The notes below the pieces were generated by a model, which saw nothing but the letters and a program-made list of their open reading frames with translations, searched no databases and was not told where the DNA came from. Positions 34,700-43,287 of a stretch of 64,000 bases of DNA are shown here, piece after piece. The position numbers and the translations under genes are program-made. Source of the stretch: Hyphomicrobiales bacterium (GTDB lineage: Bacteria; Pseudomonadota; Alphaproteobacteria; Rhizobiales; Xanthobacteraceae); NCBI GenBank assembly GCA_017305535.1, contig JAFKKN010000001.1, forward strand, positions 297,145 through 361,144, given 5' to 3'. Each line of letters starts with the position of its first letter. Within the stretch, counting starts at the first letter, position 1.

Positions 34700-35866
34700 T
34701 CAGTAGGACTTCGGCAAGCCAAGCACCTTCTCGGCAATGAAGGAGAGAACGAGTTGCGGGCTGATCGGCGCGATGCGCGGGATCATCACCTCGCGCATGT
34801 AGCGCTCGACATGAAATTCCTTGGCATAACCGAAGCCGCCATGGGTCATCACAGCCTGCTCGCAGGCTTGGAACCCGGCTTCCGCGGCGAGATACTTCGC
34901 CGCGTTGGCGGCCGGACCACAGGACATGCCCTTGTCGTACTGCCATCCCGCTGACATCACCATCAGCCAGGCCGCTTCCAATTCCATCCAGTTCTTGGCG
35001 AGCGGATGCTGGATCGCCTGGTTCTGGCCGATGGGACGATTGAAGACGATGCGGCTCTTGGCATAGGCGGCCGCGCGCGACAGCGCCAGCTTGCCGAGCC
35101 CGACGGCTTCAGCGGCGATCAGAATGCGTTCCGGATTCATCCCGTGCAAAATGTATTCGAATCCGCGGCCCTCCTCGCCGATACGGTCGTCGACCGGAAT
35201 CTCAAAATTCTCGAAGAACAGCTCGTTGGAGTCGACGGCCTTGCGGCCCATCTTCTCGATCTCGTGCACCGCGATGCGCGAGCGATCGAAGTCGGTATAG
35301 AACAGGCTCAAGCCATGGGTCGGCGACTTCACCTCTTCCAGCGGTGTGGTGCGCGCCAGCAGAAGAATTTTTTCAGCGACCTGCGCGGTCGAGATCCACA
35401 CCTTCTGACCGTTGACGACATACTTGTCGCCCTGCCGTACCGCGCGCGTCTTGAGCTGCGTGGTGTTGAGCCCGGTGTTCGGCTCCGTCACCGCGAAACA
35501 CGACCGCTCCTTGCCGGCGACGATCGGTGGCAACATGCGGCGACATTGCGCCTCGGTGCCGAACACTACGACGGGATTGAGACCGAATACGTTCATGTGG
35601 ATGGCTGACGCGCCCGACATACCCGCGCCGGATTCTGAAACCGCCCGCATCATGATCGCAGCCTCGGTAATGCCGAGACCGGCGCCGCCGAACGCTTCCG
35701 GAATGCAGATGCCGAGCCAGCCGGCATCCGCCATCGCCTTGTGAAATTCGACCGGGAAGCCGCCCTCGCGATCCTTCGCCAGCCAATAGGCATCATCGAA
35801 CGACGTGCAAATCTTCGCGATGGCATCGCGGATGGATTCTTGTTCGGGGCTGAGTGCAAAATCCAT
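34700..35866 (-). CDS. acyl-CoA dehydrogenase family protein
   Basis: A 388-residue ACAD. FAVTEPNTGLNTTQLKTRAV and GQKVWISTAQVAEKILLL are the FAD/substrate motifs. QLSRAAAYAKSRIVFNRPIGQNQAIQHPLA and VMTHGGFGYAKEFHVERYMREVMIPRIAPIS follow. The end of the signature reads RIAPISPQLVLS where many family members have EGTxEI, so the usual Glu base is not at that position. This is typical of a CaiA-like subset in which the base may be elsewhere. It follows the CaiB-type transferase gene and precedes the ADP-forming ligase gene. AAGGAG lies 11 bases before the ATG. Confidence 0.88.
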   Translation of the reverse strand: MDFALSPEQESIRDAIAKICTSFDDAYWLAKDREGGFPVEFHKAMADAGWLGICIPEAFGGAGLGITEAAIMMRAVSESGAGMSGASAIHMNVFGLNPVVVFGTEAQCRRMLPPIVAGKERSCFAVTEPNTGLNTTQLKTRAVRQGDKYVVNGQKVWISTAQVAEKILLLARTTPLEEVKSPTHGLSLFYTDFDRSRIAVHEIEKMGRKAVDSNELFFENFEIPVDDRIGEEGRGFEYILHGMNPERILIAAEAVGLGKLALSRAAAYAKSRIVFNRPIGQNQAIQHPLAKNWMELEAAWLMVMSAGWQYDKGMSCGPAANAAKYLAAEAGFQACEQAVMTHGGFGYAKEFHVERYMREVMIPRIAPISPQLVLSFIAEKVLGLPKSY

Positions 35867-35890
35867 CGCGTGCGGTCTCCTTACTTTGAG

Positions 35891-37090
35891 TTAGTCAACA
35901 GTCCGGTTCGTGACGCCGTCCTTGATCAGTTGCGCAATCTCATCCGGCGCGTAACCTGCCTCGCGCAGCACATCCTCGCTCTGCTCGCCGAGGCGCGGCG
36001 CCAGTCGCGTCGGCTCGGCCGGCGTCTCCGACCAGGTGGCAGCGGTGCGCATGCTGCGGATTTTTCCCTCGCTCGGATGCTCCACTGTCGGAAAAAACTC
36101 CGTGGCAACGAGATGCGGGTCATCGAGAATGCTGACGAGATCGTGCATCGGCAAAGCCGGCACGTCCGCCTCGTCAAGCAGCTTGATCCATTCGGCGGTC
36201 GAGCGCAGCGCGATGATGCGCGCCAGTTCCGCATAGACATGATCGATATTGACGGCGCGCCCGGCGAAAGTTGCGAACCGTGGATCGCTGCGCAGATCGT
36301 CGCGCCCGGTCGCGGTGAGAAATTTGTCCCACTGCTTGTCGTTGTAGACGATGACGCAGATATAGCCATCGGACGTCTTGTACGGCCTGCGATCGGGTGA
36401 GAGGTGCCGCGCATAACCGCCCTGATCCAGTGGCGGCTCGTAAGTGAGGCCGCCGAGATGATCGCCCATCACGAAGCCGGCCATGGTTTCAAACATCGGA
36501 ATGTCGACGCGCTGGCCGACGCCGGTGCGGTCGCGATGCACCAGCGTAGCGAGGATCGCGCCCACCGCGTTAAGCCCGACGACACGGTCCACCAACGCAT
36601 TCGGCACATAGCGCGGCGTGCCATCGCCGCCACGTGCCATCAAATGCGCCAGCGCCGAACCGCCCTGAATGAGATCGTCATACGCAGCCTTCGCGGCATA
36701 GGGGCCATCCTGACCGAAGCCGAACACGCCGGCGTAGATCAGACGCGGATTGACCGCGACGACGTCCTCGTAACCGAGCCGCAGCCGCTGCATCGCCTGC
36801 GGGCGCACGTTATAGACGAGAATGTCGGCGTCGGCGACGAGCCGCAGGACGACCGCACGACCGGCATCCTTCTTCAAGTCGAGACAGATGCTGCGTTTGC
36901 TGCGATTGGCGTTGAGAAACACTGGTCCCATCCCGGGATGCCGGGTCGGGCCGATCTGTCGGGTGACGTCGCCATCGAGCGACTCGATCTTGATGACATC
37001 GGCACCGTAATCGCCGAGCAACTGGGTCGCCGAGGGGCCCATCAGCACCGTTGTCATGTCGACGACTTTGATGCCCTGCAATGGCCCCAT
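35891..37090 (-). CDS. CaiB/BaiF-family (class III) CoA-transferase
   Basis: A 399-residue CoA-transferase that moves CoA between acyl-CoA and a free acid. The N-terminus GIKVVDMTTVLMGPSATQLLGDYGADVIKIES is the family signature. RSKRSICLDLKKDAGR and LVYNVRPQAMQRLRLGYEDV follow, with GFGQDGPYAAKAAYDDLIQG containing the catalytic Asp (in YDDLIQ). The C-terminal part has the typical LDEADVPALPMHDL. It would let incoming acid be activated without ATP. It is separated from the upstream AMP-ligase gene by 176 bases and from the dehydrogenase by 24. Confidence 0.9.
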   Translation of the reverse strand: MGPLQGIKVVDMTTVLMGPSATQLLGDYGADVIKIESLDGDVTRQIGPTRHPGMGPVFLNANRSKRSICLDLKKDAGRAVVLRLVADADILVYNVRPQAMQRLRLGYEDVVAVNPRLIYAGVFGFGQDGPYAAKAAYDDLIQGGSALAHLMARGGDGTPRYVPNALVDRVVGLNAVGAILATLVHRDRTGVGQRVDIPMFETMAGFVMGDHLGGLTYEPPLDQGGYARHLSPDRRPYKTSDGYICVIVYNDKQWDKFLTATGRDDLRSDPRFATFAGRAVNIDHVYAELARIIALRSTAEWIKLLDEADVPALPMHDLVSILDDPHLVATEFFPTVEHPSEGKIRSMRTAATWSETPAEPTRLAPRLGEQSEDVLREAGYAPDEIAQLIKDGVTNRTVD

Positions 37091-37266
37091 GTTCCACCCG
37101 TTTCAACTCGCTTGCGGTTTCTCTTACCGCCTTAGCGTAGTAACGGCAGGGAAACGGCGAGATCAAGGGCGTTTGCCGTGGGTCGCCATGCCGAGCGGGA
37201 AAGGCTCGGCGCAAAACCCTTCCGGCACCACGTCGACATTCTATCGCGCGGAATACGAGCTTTCGT

Positions 37267-38790
37267 CTATTTGCTCGCCATCATCTCGCGCAGCGCGGTT
37301 TTCAGCACTTTGCCGTAATTGTTCTTCGGCAGCGACGGCAGATAGACATACCGTTTCGGCCGCTTGAAGCGCGCGATCGACGCGAGGCAATGGGTGTCGA
37401 ATTTTCGATCGTCGGCCTCGGCGCCGTCTTCCAGCACCATGCAGGCGACGACGATCTCCCCCCACTCCGGATCTGGTACGCCAATGGCCGACACTTCGCG
37501 TACATCGGCATGAGTGAGCAACGCTTCCTCGACCTCGCGCGGATAGATGTTGGTACCGCCGGAGATGATGACATCCTTGGAGCGATCCGACAGCGTCAAG
37601 AAACCGTCGGCATCGAGCCGGCCGACATCGCCGGTGCGCAGCCAGCCGTCCTTGAGTGCGGCGGCGGTTGCCCCGGGATTGTTCCAGTAGCCCAGCATCA
37701 CCGCCGTGCCCTTGGCTTCGATCTCGCCGGTCTCGCCCGCCGGCAAGGGGTTGCCGTCGCTGTCGGTGATGCGCACCGACATCACGCTCTGCGCCGTGCC
37801 CACCGAAGCCAGCCGTTCAAGATAGCGTGGATCGTTGATACGACCATGCCATTCGCGGCCGAGCGCGGTGATGGTCATCGGCGATTCACCCTGGCCGTAA
37901 ATCTGCACGAAGCGCTGGCCCATGGTGGCCATGGCGTCGCGAATGTCGGCGAGATACATCGGGCCGCCGCCGTAAACGATGGTCTTGATGCCATCGCCAT
38001 CCTCGCCGCGCTTCTTGGCGGCATCGACCAGACGGCGCACCATTGTGGGCGCCGCAAACATCGAAACGTTGCGGAGTTCTTTGCCGAGCGCCAGCACCTC
38101 GTCCGCCTCGAAGCCCCCGGACTCCGGCACGACATGGCGAGCGCCCACGCGCACGTTGGGGAAATTGTAGAGGCCCGCACCGTGCGAAATCGGCGCGGCA
38201 TAAAGTACGGCATCCTCTGGCGAAGGCTGATCGACATCAGCGAAATAGCACATCGACATCGCCAGCAGATTACCGTGGCTCAGCATCACGCCCTTCGGCC
38301 GCCCGGTGGTACCGGAGGTGTAGAACAGCCAGGCGAGATCATGCGTATCTCGCGCCAACGGCGCAACCGCGCCCTCGCCATCGCGCGCGCGGCGATAGTC
38401 GTCGCTATCGACCGAGAACGTGGCAAGCGACGGCACCTCGGCCTCCGCCCAGTGATCCGCCGTGTCGTCGCAGATGAACAACAGTTTCGCGCCGGAGTTC
38501 TCGCAGATCCACGCCGCCTCGCGGCCGTGCAGCTTGGCGTTGATCGGCACCGCCGCGGCGCCGATCCACCAGATGCCGTAAAGGCATTCGAAGTAAGCGG
38601 TGCAGTTGGTCATGAACAGCGCGACGCGGTCGCCGGGCGCGACGCCATATCGCTTCGCGAGATGCGCGCCCACCGCCGCCGCGCGTCGAGCGAAGGTGAA
38701 ATAATCCGCGTCGACGCGTCTGCCCGTCAGCAGCGCGGGCGCATCCGGACGCAGATGCGCACTCGTCGCCAGCCATTCGGCCATGTTCAT
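37267..38790 (-). CDS. AMP-forming acyl-CoA synthetase
   Basis: A 507-residue adenylate-forming ligase. WLFYTSGTTGRPKGVMLSHGN is the A3 P-loop. YGQGESPMTI stands at A5, TGDVGRLDADGFLTLSDRSKDVIISGGTNIYPREVE covers A7-A8, and Lys in KNNYGKVLKT is the A10 lysine. The class (short/medium-chain fatty acyl or aromatic) cannot be fixed from sequence. GGGAGG precedes the ATG at 38790, and the thiolase gene ends 27 bases upstream, so the two are cotranscribed. Confidence 0.9.
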   Translation of the reverse strand: MNMAEWLATSAHLRPDAPALLTGRRVDADYFTFARRAAAVGAHLAKRYGVAPGDRVALFMTNCTAYFECLYGIWWIGAAAVPINAKLHGREAAWICENSGAKLLFICDDTADHWAEAEVPSLATFSVDSDDYRRARDGEGAVAPLARDTHDLAWLFYTSGTTGRPKGVMLSHGNLLAMSMCYFADVDQPSPEDAVLYAAPISHGAGLYNFPNVRVGARHVVPESGGFEADEVLALGKELRNVSMFAAPTMVRRLVDAAKKRGEDGDGIKTIVYGGGPMYLADIRDAMATMGQRFVQIYGQGESPMTITALGREWHGRINDPRYLERLASVGTAQSVMSVRITDSDGNPLPAGETGEIEAKGTAVMLGYWNNPGATAAALKDGWLRTGDVGRLDADGFLTLSDRSKDVIISGGTNIYPREVEEALLTHADVREVSAIGVPDPEWGEIVVACMVLEDGAEADDRKFDTHCLASIARFKRPKRYVYLPSLPKNNYGKVLKTALREMMASK

Positions 38791-38817
38791 GATCGACCTC
38801 CCGCCGCGTGAACCGGC

Positions 38818-39987
38818 TTACTTCGCCGGCTCCAGCAACGAGACGTAGTTGGCGACCGCAGCGCCGCCCATGTTGAAGACGCCGCCGAGCTTGGCGTCCT
38901 TGATCTGCATCCCCTCCGGCGCCTGCCCGAGCAGTTGCATCGCGGTCAGCACATGCATCGACACGCCGGTGGCGCCGATCGGGTGGCCCTTGGCCTTCAG
39001 GCCGCCGGACGGATTGATCGGCAGCTTGCCGTCCTTCTGAGTCCAGCCTTCCTTGATGGCGCGCGCGCCCTGCCCGCGCGGAGTAAGCCCCATCGCTTCA
39101 TATTCGATCAGTTCGGCGATGGTGAAACAGTCGTGGGTTTCGACAAACGACAGATCCGACAGCGTGACGCCGGCGGATTGCAGCGCGCGCTGCCATGCCA
39201 CGGTGCAGCCTTCGAAATCGAGAATGTCGCGCTTCGACATCGGCAGGAAATCCTGCGCATGCGCGGTGGCGCGGATGTTGACGGCCTTGCCCATCGCCTT
39301 CGCGGTTTCGCTGTCAGTCAGCACCAGCGCGGCGGCGCCATCGGACACCAGCGAACAGTCGGTGCGCTTCAGCGGACCGGCGACGAACGGATTCTTGTCG
39401 CTCTCGGCACGGCAGAACTCGAAGCCGAAATCCTTGCGCATCTGAGCGTAAGGATTGGCGACGCCGTTCTTGTGGTTCTTGGCGGCGATCATGGCCAGTG
39501 CATCGGACTGGTCGCCGTATTTCTGGAAATAGGCTTGCGCGATCTTGCCGAACACACCGGCGAAGCCGGCCGGCGTGTCGCCGTCTTCCGGCAGATAGGA
39601 GGCGCGCAGCAGGTTCTTGCCGATCTCGGGGCCCGGCGTGCGGGTCATCTGCTCGACGCCGACCACCAGCACGATGCGGGCCGCACCGGCGGCAATGGCC
39701 CGAATGCCCTGATGCACCGCCGCCGTTCCGGTGGCACAGGCATTCTCTACGCGGGTCGTCGGCTTGAAGCGCAGCTTCGGGTCGGCCTGCAACACCAGCG
39801 AGGCGGTGAAATCCTGCGCCGAGAAGCCGGCATTGAAGTGGCCGAGCACGATTTCGTCGACGTCGCTGGCGGAGATGCCGGCATCGGCCAGCGCCTCATT
39901 CGCGGCGCGGACCACCAGGCTTTCCACCGTTTCCGCGTCGAATTTACCGAATGGCGTGTGCGCCCATCCCACGATACTGGCTGTCAT
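38818..39987 (-). CDS. SCP-x-type thiolase (acetyl-CoA acetyltransferase family)
   Basis: A 389-residue thiolase-fold enzyme. The nucleophilic Cys84 is in VENACATGTAAVHQG. HDCFTIAELIEYEAMGL is the HDCF motif of SCP-x/lipid-transfer thiolases, and KGHPIGATGVS provides the catalytic His. The C-terminal CxG of classical thiolases is replaced by NMGG, again as in the SCP-x branch. It probably cleaves a branched or otherwise unusual 3-ketoacyl-CoA. The start MTASIVGW at 39987 follows AGGAAG. It appears to be the first gene of the operon running to 32563. Confidence 0.9.
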   Translation of the reverse strand: MTASIVGWAHTPFGKFDAETVESLVVRAANEALADAGISASDVDEIVLGHFNAGFSAQDFTASLVLQADPKLRFKPTTRVENACATGTAAVHQGIRAIAAGAARIVLVVGVEQMTRTPGPEIGKNLLRASYLPEDGDTPAGFAGVFGKIAQAYFQKYGDQSDALAMIAAKNHKNGVANPYAQMRKDFGFEFCRAESDKNPFVAGPLKRTDCSLVSDGAAALVLTDSETAKAMGKAVNIRATAHAQDFLPMSKRDILDFEGCTVAWQRALQSAGVTLSDLSFVETHDCFTIAELIEYEAMGLTPRGQGARAIKEGWTQKDGKLPINPSGGLKAKGHPIGATGVSMHVLTAMQLLGQAPEGMQIKDAKLGGVFNMGGAAVANYVSLLEPAK

Positions 39988-40179
39988 GATGATCTTCCTG
40001 TTATTGGCAAAGTTGACCCGCCGGCCGCACGTTGGCACGGCCGGCGCGAGCCTGGATTGAGTCGACTATAGCGCATCGGTTCCGCGAGAACACACCGGTT
40101 TGGGAATTTCTCCCATCTCGCGCAGCAAAGCGACGCCCCCCGGGAGGCGCGCCGGATGGCGTCCGCTATTCGGACGGAT

Positions 40180-41166
40180 TCAGGCGACGAACTTACCGCC
40201 CAGTTCATCCTCGATATGTATGCGGATGATATCGTCGAAGGTCTTTTCCGCGGTAGTGAAGCCCAGTTTCAACGCGCGCTGAGTGTCGAACTGGCGCGGC
40301 CAGCCGTCGACGATGCTGATGATCGCGGGATCGGGCTCGCGCCGGATGCGGGCCGTTACGTTCTTTCCCGCCACCCGCTCGAGCGCGGCGATCTGCTCGC
40401 CGACCGTCGCGGCGAGGCCCGGCATGCTCAGGTTGCGGCGCGCTCCCATTGCAGCGGTGTCCATGGTGCCGGCGTGAATCAGGAATCCCACCGCCGAGCG
40501 TGGCGAGGCGTGCCAGTGGCGCACGTCCTCGGACACCGGCAGCACCGCACCCTCGCCCGCCAAGGGCTCGCGGATGATATTGGAGAAGAAGCCGGACGCC
40601 GCCTTGTTAGGTTTGCCGGGCCGCACGCAGATAGTCGGCAAGCGGATACCGATGCCGTCGAGGAGTCCCTTGCGGGTATAATCCGCAATCAGCAACTCGC
40701 AGATCGCCTTCTGCGTGCCGTAACTGGTGAGCGGCGTGAGAAAGAACTCGTCGCCGATCTTGTCCGGGAACGGCGCACCAAACACCGCCACCGACGAGGT
40801 GAACACCAGTCGTGGTTTGTAGCCACCGCCGATCACGCGGATGGCATCGATCAGGTAGCGGGTGCCGTCGAGATTGATCCGATAGCCCTTGTCGAATTCC
40901 ACTTCCGCTTCGCCCGAGACGATGGCGGCGAGATGGAAGATCACGTCCGGCTGCTCGGCCACCAGTGGCGCGGCGGTGCCGGGATCGGCAAAATCGCTGG
41001 TGACGAGCTTGGTCGGGATCGTGTTTCCGGCCGGGGCCTGCGGCGCAACGACGTCCTGCAACGTCAGCCGCGTGATCTCGCGATTGCCGAGCCGCCCGTC
41101 ACGAACCAGCCGTTCGATCAATTTGCGGCCGACCATGCCGGCCGCGCCGAGAACGAGAATGTGCAA
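40180..41166 (-). CDS. denD: DenD-like NAD-dependent dehydrogenase (D-erythronate dehydrogenase family)
   Basis: A 328-residue extended SDR. VLGAAGMVGRKL is the NAD motif; FHLAAIVSGEAE and YGTQKAICE carry the catalytic Tyr/Lys. PTICVRPGKPNKAASGFFSNIIREPLAG is characteristic of D-erythronate dehydrogenase (C2 oxidation of D-erythronate). Its usual partners OtnK, OtnC and OtnI are absent. It lies at the end of the sugar ABC importer operon instead, so another sugar acid is possible. The start is TTG at 41166, preceded by AAGGAG at 7 bases; no ATG fits. Confidence 0.82.
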   Translation of the reverse strand: MHILVLGAAGMVGRKLIERLVRDGRLGNREITRLTLQDVVAPQAPAGNTIPTKLVTSDFADPGTAAPLVAEQPDVIFHLAAIVSGEAEVEFDKGYRINLDGTRYLIDAIRVIGGGYKPRLVFTSSVAVFGAPFPDKIGDEFFLTPLTSYGTQKAICELLIADYTRKGLLDGIGIRLPTICVRPGKPNKAASGFFSNIIREPLAGEGAVLPVSEDVRHWHASPRSAVGFLIHAGTMDTAAMGARRNLSMPGLAATVGEQIAALERVAGKNVTARIRREPDPAIISIVDGWPRQFDTQRALKLGFTTAEKTFDDIIRIHIEDELGGKFVA

Positions 41167-41225
41167 GACCCAACTCCTTCAGTGTTCTTGATATTGTCGA
41201 TATTGCGGTGTTTGGGTCTGCAATA

Positions 41226-42149
41226 TCATTCCTTCACCGCGCCTGTCATCGCCGAGACGTAATGCTCGACGAAGAAGGCGTAGAGGATGACCAGCGGCAG
41301 CGAGCCGACCAGCGCGCCCGCCATCAGCGAACCCCACTTGTAGATGTCGCCGTCGACGAACTCGTTGACGATCGCCACCGGCACCGTCTTGTTCGGCGTC
41401 GATTGCAAAAATGTCAGCGCGTAGATGAATTCGTTCCAGCACAGCGTGAACGAAAAGATGAAGGCCGAAATCAAGCCCGGGATCGCGAGCGGAATGACAA
41501 TGCGGGTGAGGATCTGCCAGCGCGACGCACCGTCGATCAGCGCGCATTCCTCCAACTCGAACGGGATCGTTTTGAAGTAACCCATCAGTAGCCAGGTCGA
41601 GAACGGGATCAGCAAGGTCGGATAGACCAGAATCAGCGACAGCGGTGAGTCGAACAGGCCATAAGCTTGAATCACCGACGCCAGCGGAATGAACAGGATG
41701 GACGGCGGCACCAGATAGGCGAAGAAGATCAATACGCCGACCGCCTCGCCGCCCTTGAAGCGCAGCCGCACGATCGCATAGGCCGAAAGCACACTGGCGA
41801 TGATCGACAACGTCGTCGCGCACGCCGCCACGTACATCGTATTCCACAGCCAGCGCGGATACTCGGTTTCAAAAAGCAGCTTGGTGATGTGCTTAAGCGT
41901 CGGATGGATCACCCAGAACGGATTGTAGGTCTCCATGTCGATGAGCTGCTCGTCGGGCTTGATCGCGGTCAAACCCATCCAGTAAAACGGGAACAGCAAC
42001 ACGACAAGAATAATGAAGAGCGGCAGATAGAGTGTGACCAGCCGACGCGGCAGACTCTCCAGATAGCTCATGCCCTCGCTCTCGTCGTTTTTGACGAGGG
42101 CTGATGCGGCTTGAACCGCGGTTTTGGCCTGGGCTGCGGTCTCAGTCAT
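41226..42149 (-). CDS. ABC sugar importer permease, MalG/UgpE type
   Basis: A 307-residue inner-membrane protein with about six helices. The EAA loop for coupling to the ATPase reads ELEECALIDGASRWQILTRIVIPLAIPG near the last third. The start overlaps the end of the companion permease gene by 8 bases (coupled translation). A leader of about 30 hydrophilic residues precedes the first helix. It forms the CUT1-type channel with the preceding permease. Confidence 0.92.
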   Translation of the reverse strand: MTETAAQAKTAVQAASALVKNDESEGMSYLESLPRRLVTLYLPLFIILVVLLFPFYWMGLTAIKPDEQLIDMETYNPFWVIHPTLKHITKLLFETEYPRWLWNTMYVAACATTLSIIASVLSAYAIVRLRFKGGEAVGVLIFFAYLVPPSILFIPLASVIQAYGLFDSPLSLILVYPTLLIPFSTWLLMGYFKTIPFELEECALIDGASRWQILTRIVIPLAIPGLISAFIFSFTLCWNEFIYALTFLQSTPNKTVPVAIVNEFVDGDIYKWGSLMAGALVGSLPLVILYAFFVEHYVSAMTGAVKE

Positions 42150-43101
42150 TGTCCGATCCTTGCTGCCACTTGCGGCGCTGCATCCCGAACCATGAGATCG
42201 CGATAGCGGCCAGCAGGAACGGAATCATTGCCGTCGCGATTGCCGCGCCCTCGCCCAGACGACCACTGAGAATGCCGCGCTGGTAGCTCAGCGTCGCCAT
42301 CAGATGCGTCGCGTTCACCGGGCCGCCGCGTGTCAACGCCCATACCAGTTGGAAGTCGGTGAACGTGAACAGAACGGAGAACGTCATCACCACCGCGATG
42401 ATCGGCGTCAGCAGCGGATAGGTAATATAGCGAAAACGCTGCCAGTCGGTCGCGCCGTCCAGCGTCGCGGCCTCGTAGAGCGACGGCGATACCGTCTGCA
42501 AACCGGCCAGCAACGTGATCGCGACGAACGGAACGCCGCGCCAGATGTTGGCGAAGATGACGCTCGCGCGCGCCATGTTGGGATCGCCGAGAAAGTTGAT
42601 GTTATGGTCGATAAGGCCAAGTTTGATCAGCGACCACGACACGATCGAGAACTGCGAATCGTAAATCCACCAGAACGCGATCGCTGACAACACCGTCGGA
42701 ACGATAAAGGGAACGAGCACGATCGCGCGGATCATGGCCTTGAACGGCATATGCCGGTTCAGCAGCAGCGCCAGATAAAGCCCGATCGCGAACTTGATGG
42801 CGCTGGCGATGATCGTATAGAGCAACGTATTGAAGACCGAGAGCCAGAAGATGCTGTCGTGCCATAGCCAGTCGTAGTTCTCCAGTCCGATGAACACGCC
42901 GGTGCGGCCGATGCGCTCGTCGGTGAAACTCATCCAGACACCAAGCCCGAGCGGATAGGCGAGAAACAAAATCAGAAACGCCGCCGTCGGCAGCATGAAC
43001 CACAGCGCCAGCCAGTTCCGGTTGGTGCGAAGCCGTTCCCATAGCGGTCGAGTGTCGGTATGGACCACGCGCGCCGGCATCGATGTCTGCATCGTCGTCA
43101 T
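42142..43101 (-). CDS. ABC sugar importer permease, MalF/UgpA type
   Basis: A 319-residue inner-membrane protein of CUT1 importers with LWFMLPTAAFLILFLAYPLGLGVWMSF as first helix. The EAA loop reads LYEAATLDGATDWQRFRYITYPLLTP. It is paired with the MalG-type permease downstream and with the binding protein upstream; a strong hairpin separates it from the latter. It probably moves a mono- or oligosaccharide. Confidence 0.92.
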   Translation of the reverse strand: MTTMQTSMPARVVHTDTRPLWERLRTNRNWLALWFMLPTAAFLILFLAYPLGLGVWMSFTDERIGRTGVFIGLENYDWLWHDSIFWLSVFNTLLYTIIASAIKFAIGLYLALLLNRHMPFKAMIRAIVLVPFIVPTVLSAIAFWWIYDSQFSIVSWSLIKLGLIDHNINFLGDPNMARASVIFANIWRGVPFVAITLLAGLQTVSPSLYEAATLDGATDWQRFRYITYPLLTPIIAVVMTFSVLFTFTDFQLVWALTRGGPVNATHLMATLSYQRGILSGRLGEGAAIATAMIPFLLAAIAISWFGMQRRKWQQGSDND

Positions 43102-43251
43102 TCAGTTCCAACTCCGGCAGAACAAAACTCATGTGGCGGTTTCGAAATTAATCTCAATCCCTCAGCACACCAACGAAACGGCCGTGGCCTCGAAACACCA
43201 GAGACAGCGCATCCTCGCAGCAATGCGTCTCCCGCGATCCTCACTGAAGAC

Positions 43252-43280
43252 ATGCCGGCGCGGACGATCCGCGCCGGCAT
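43252..43280. other. intercistronic stem-loop after the binding-protein gene
   Basis: Perfect 13-bp stem ATGCCGGCGCGGA / TCCGCGCCGGCAT with a 3-base loop, beginning 8 bases past the binding-protein stop, with no T-run. Placement matches the mRNA-stabilising hairpins that let binding protein be made in excess over permeases, as in malE-malF. Confidence 0.75.
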
Positions 43281-43287
43281 CTCCGCA

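Noticed and set aside
37390-38811. 473-codon plus-strand frame opposite the AMP-ligase gene
   Set aside because: Low-complexity His/Arg/Ala composition, no ribosome site and no domain; the minus strand encodes a complete ligase.
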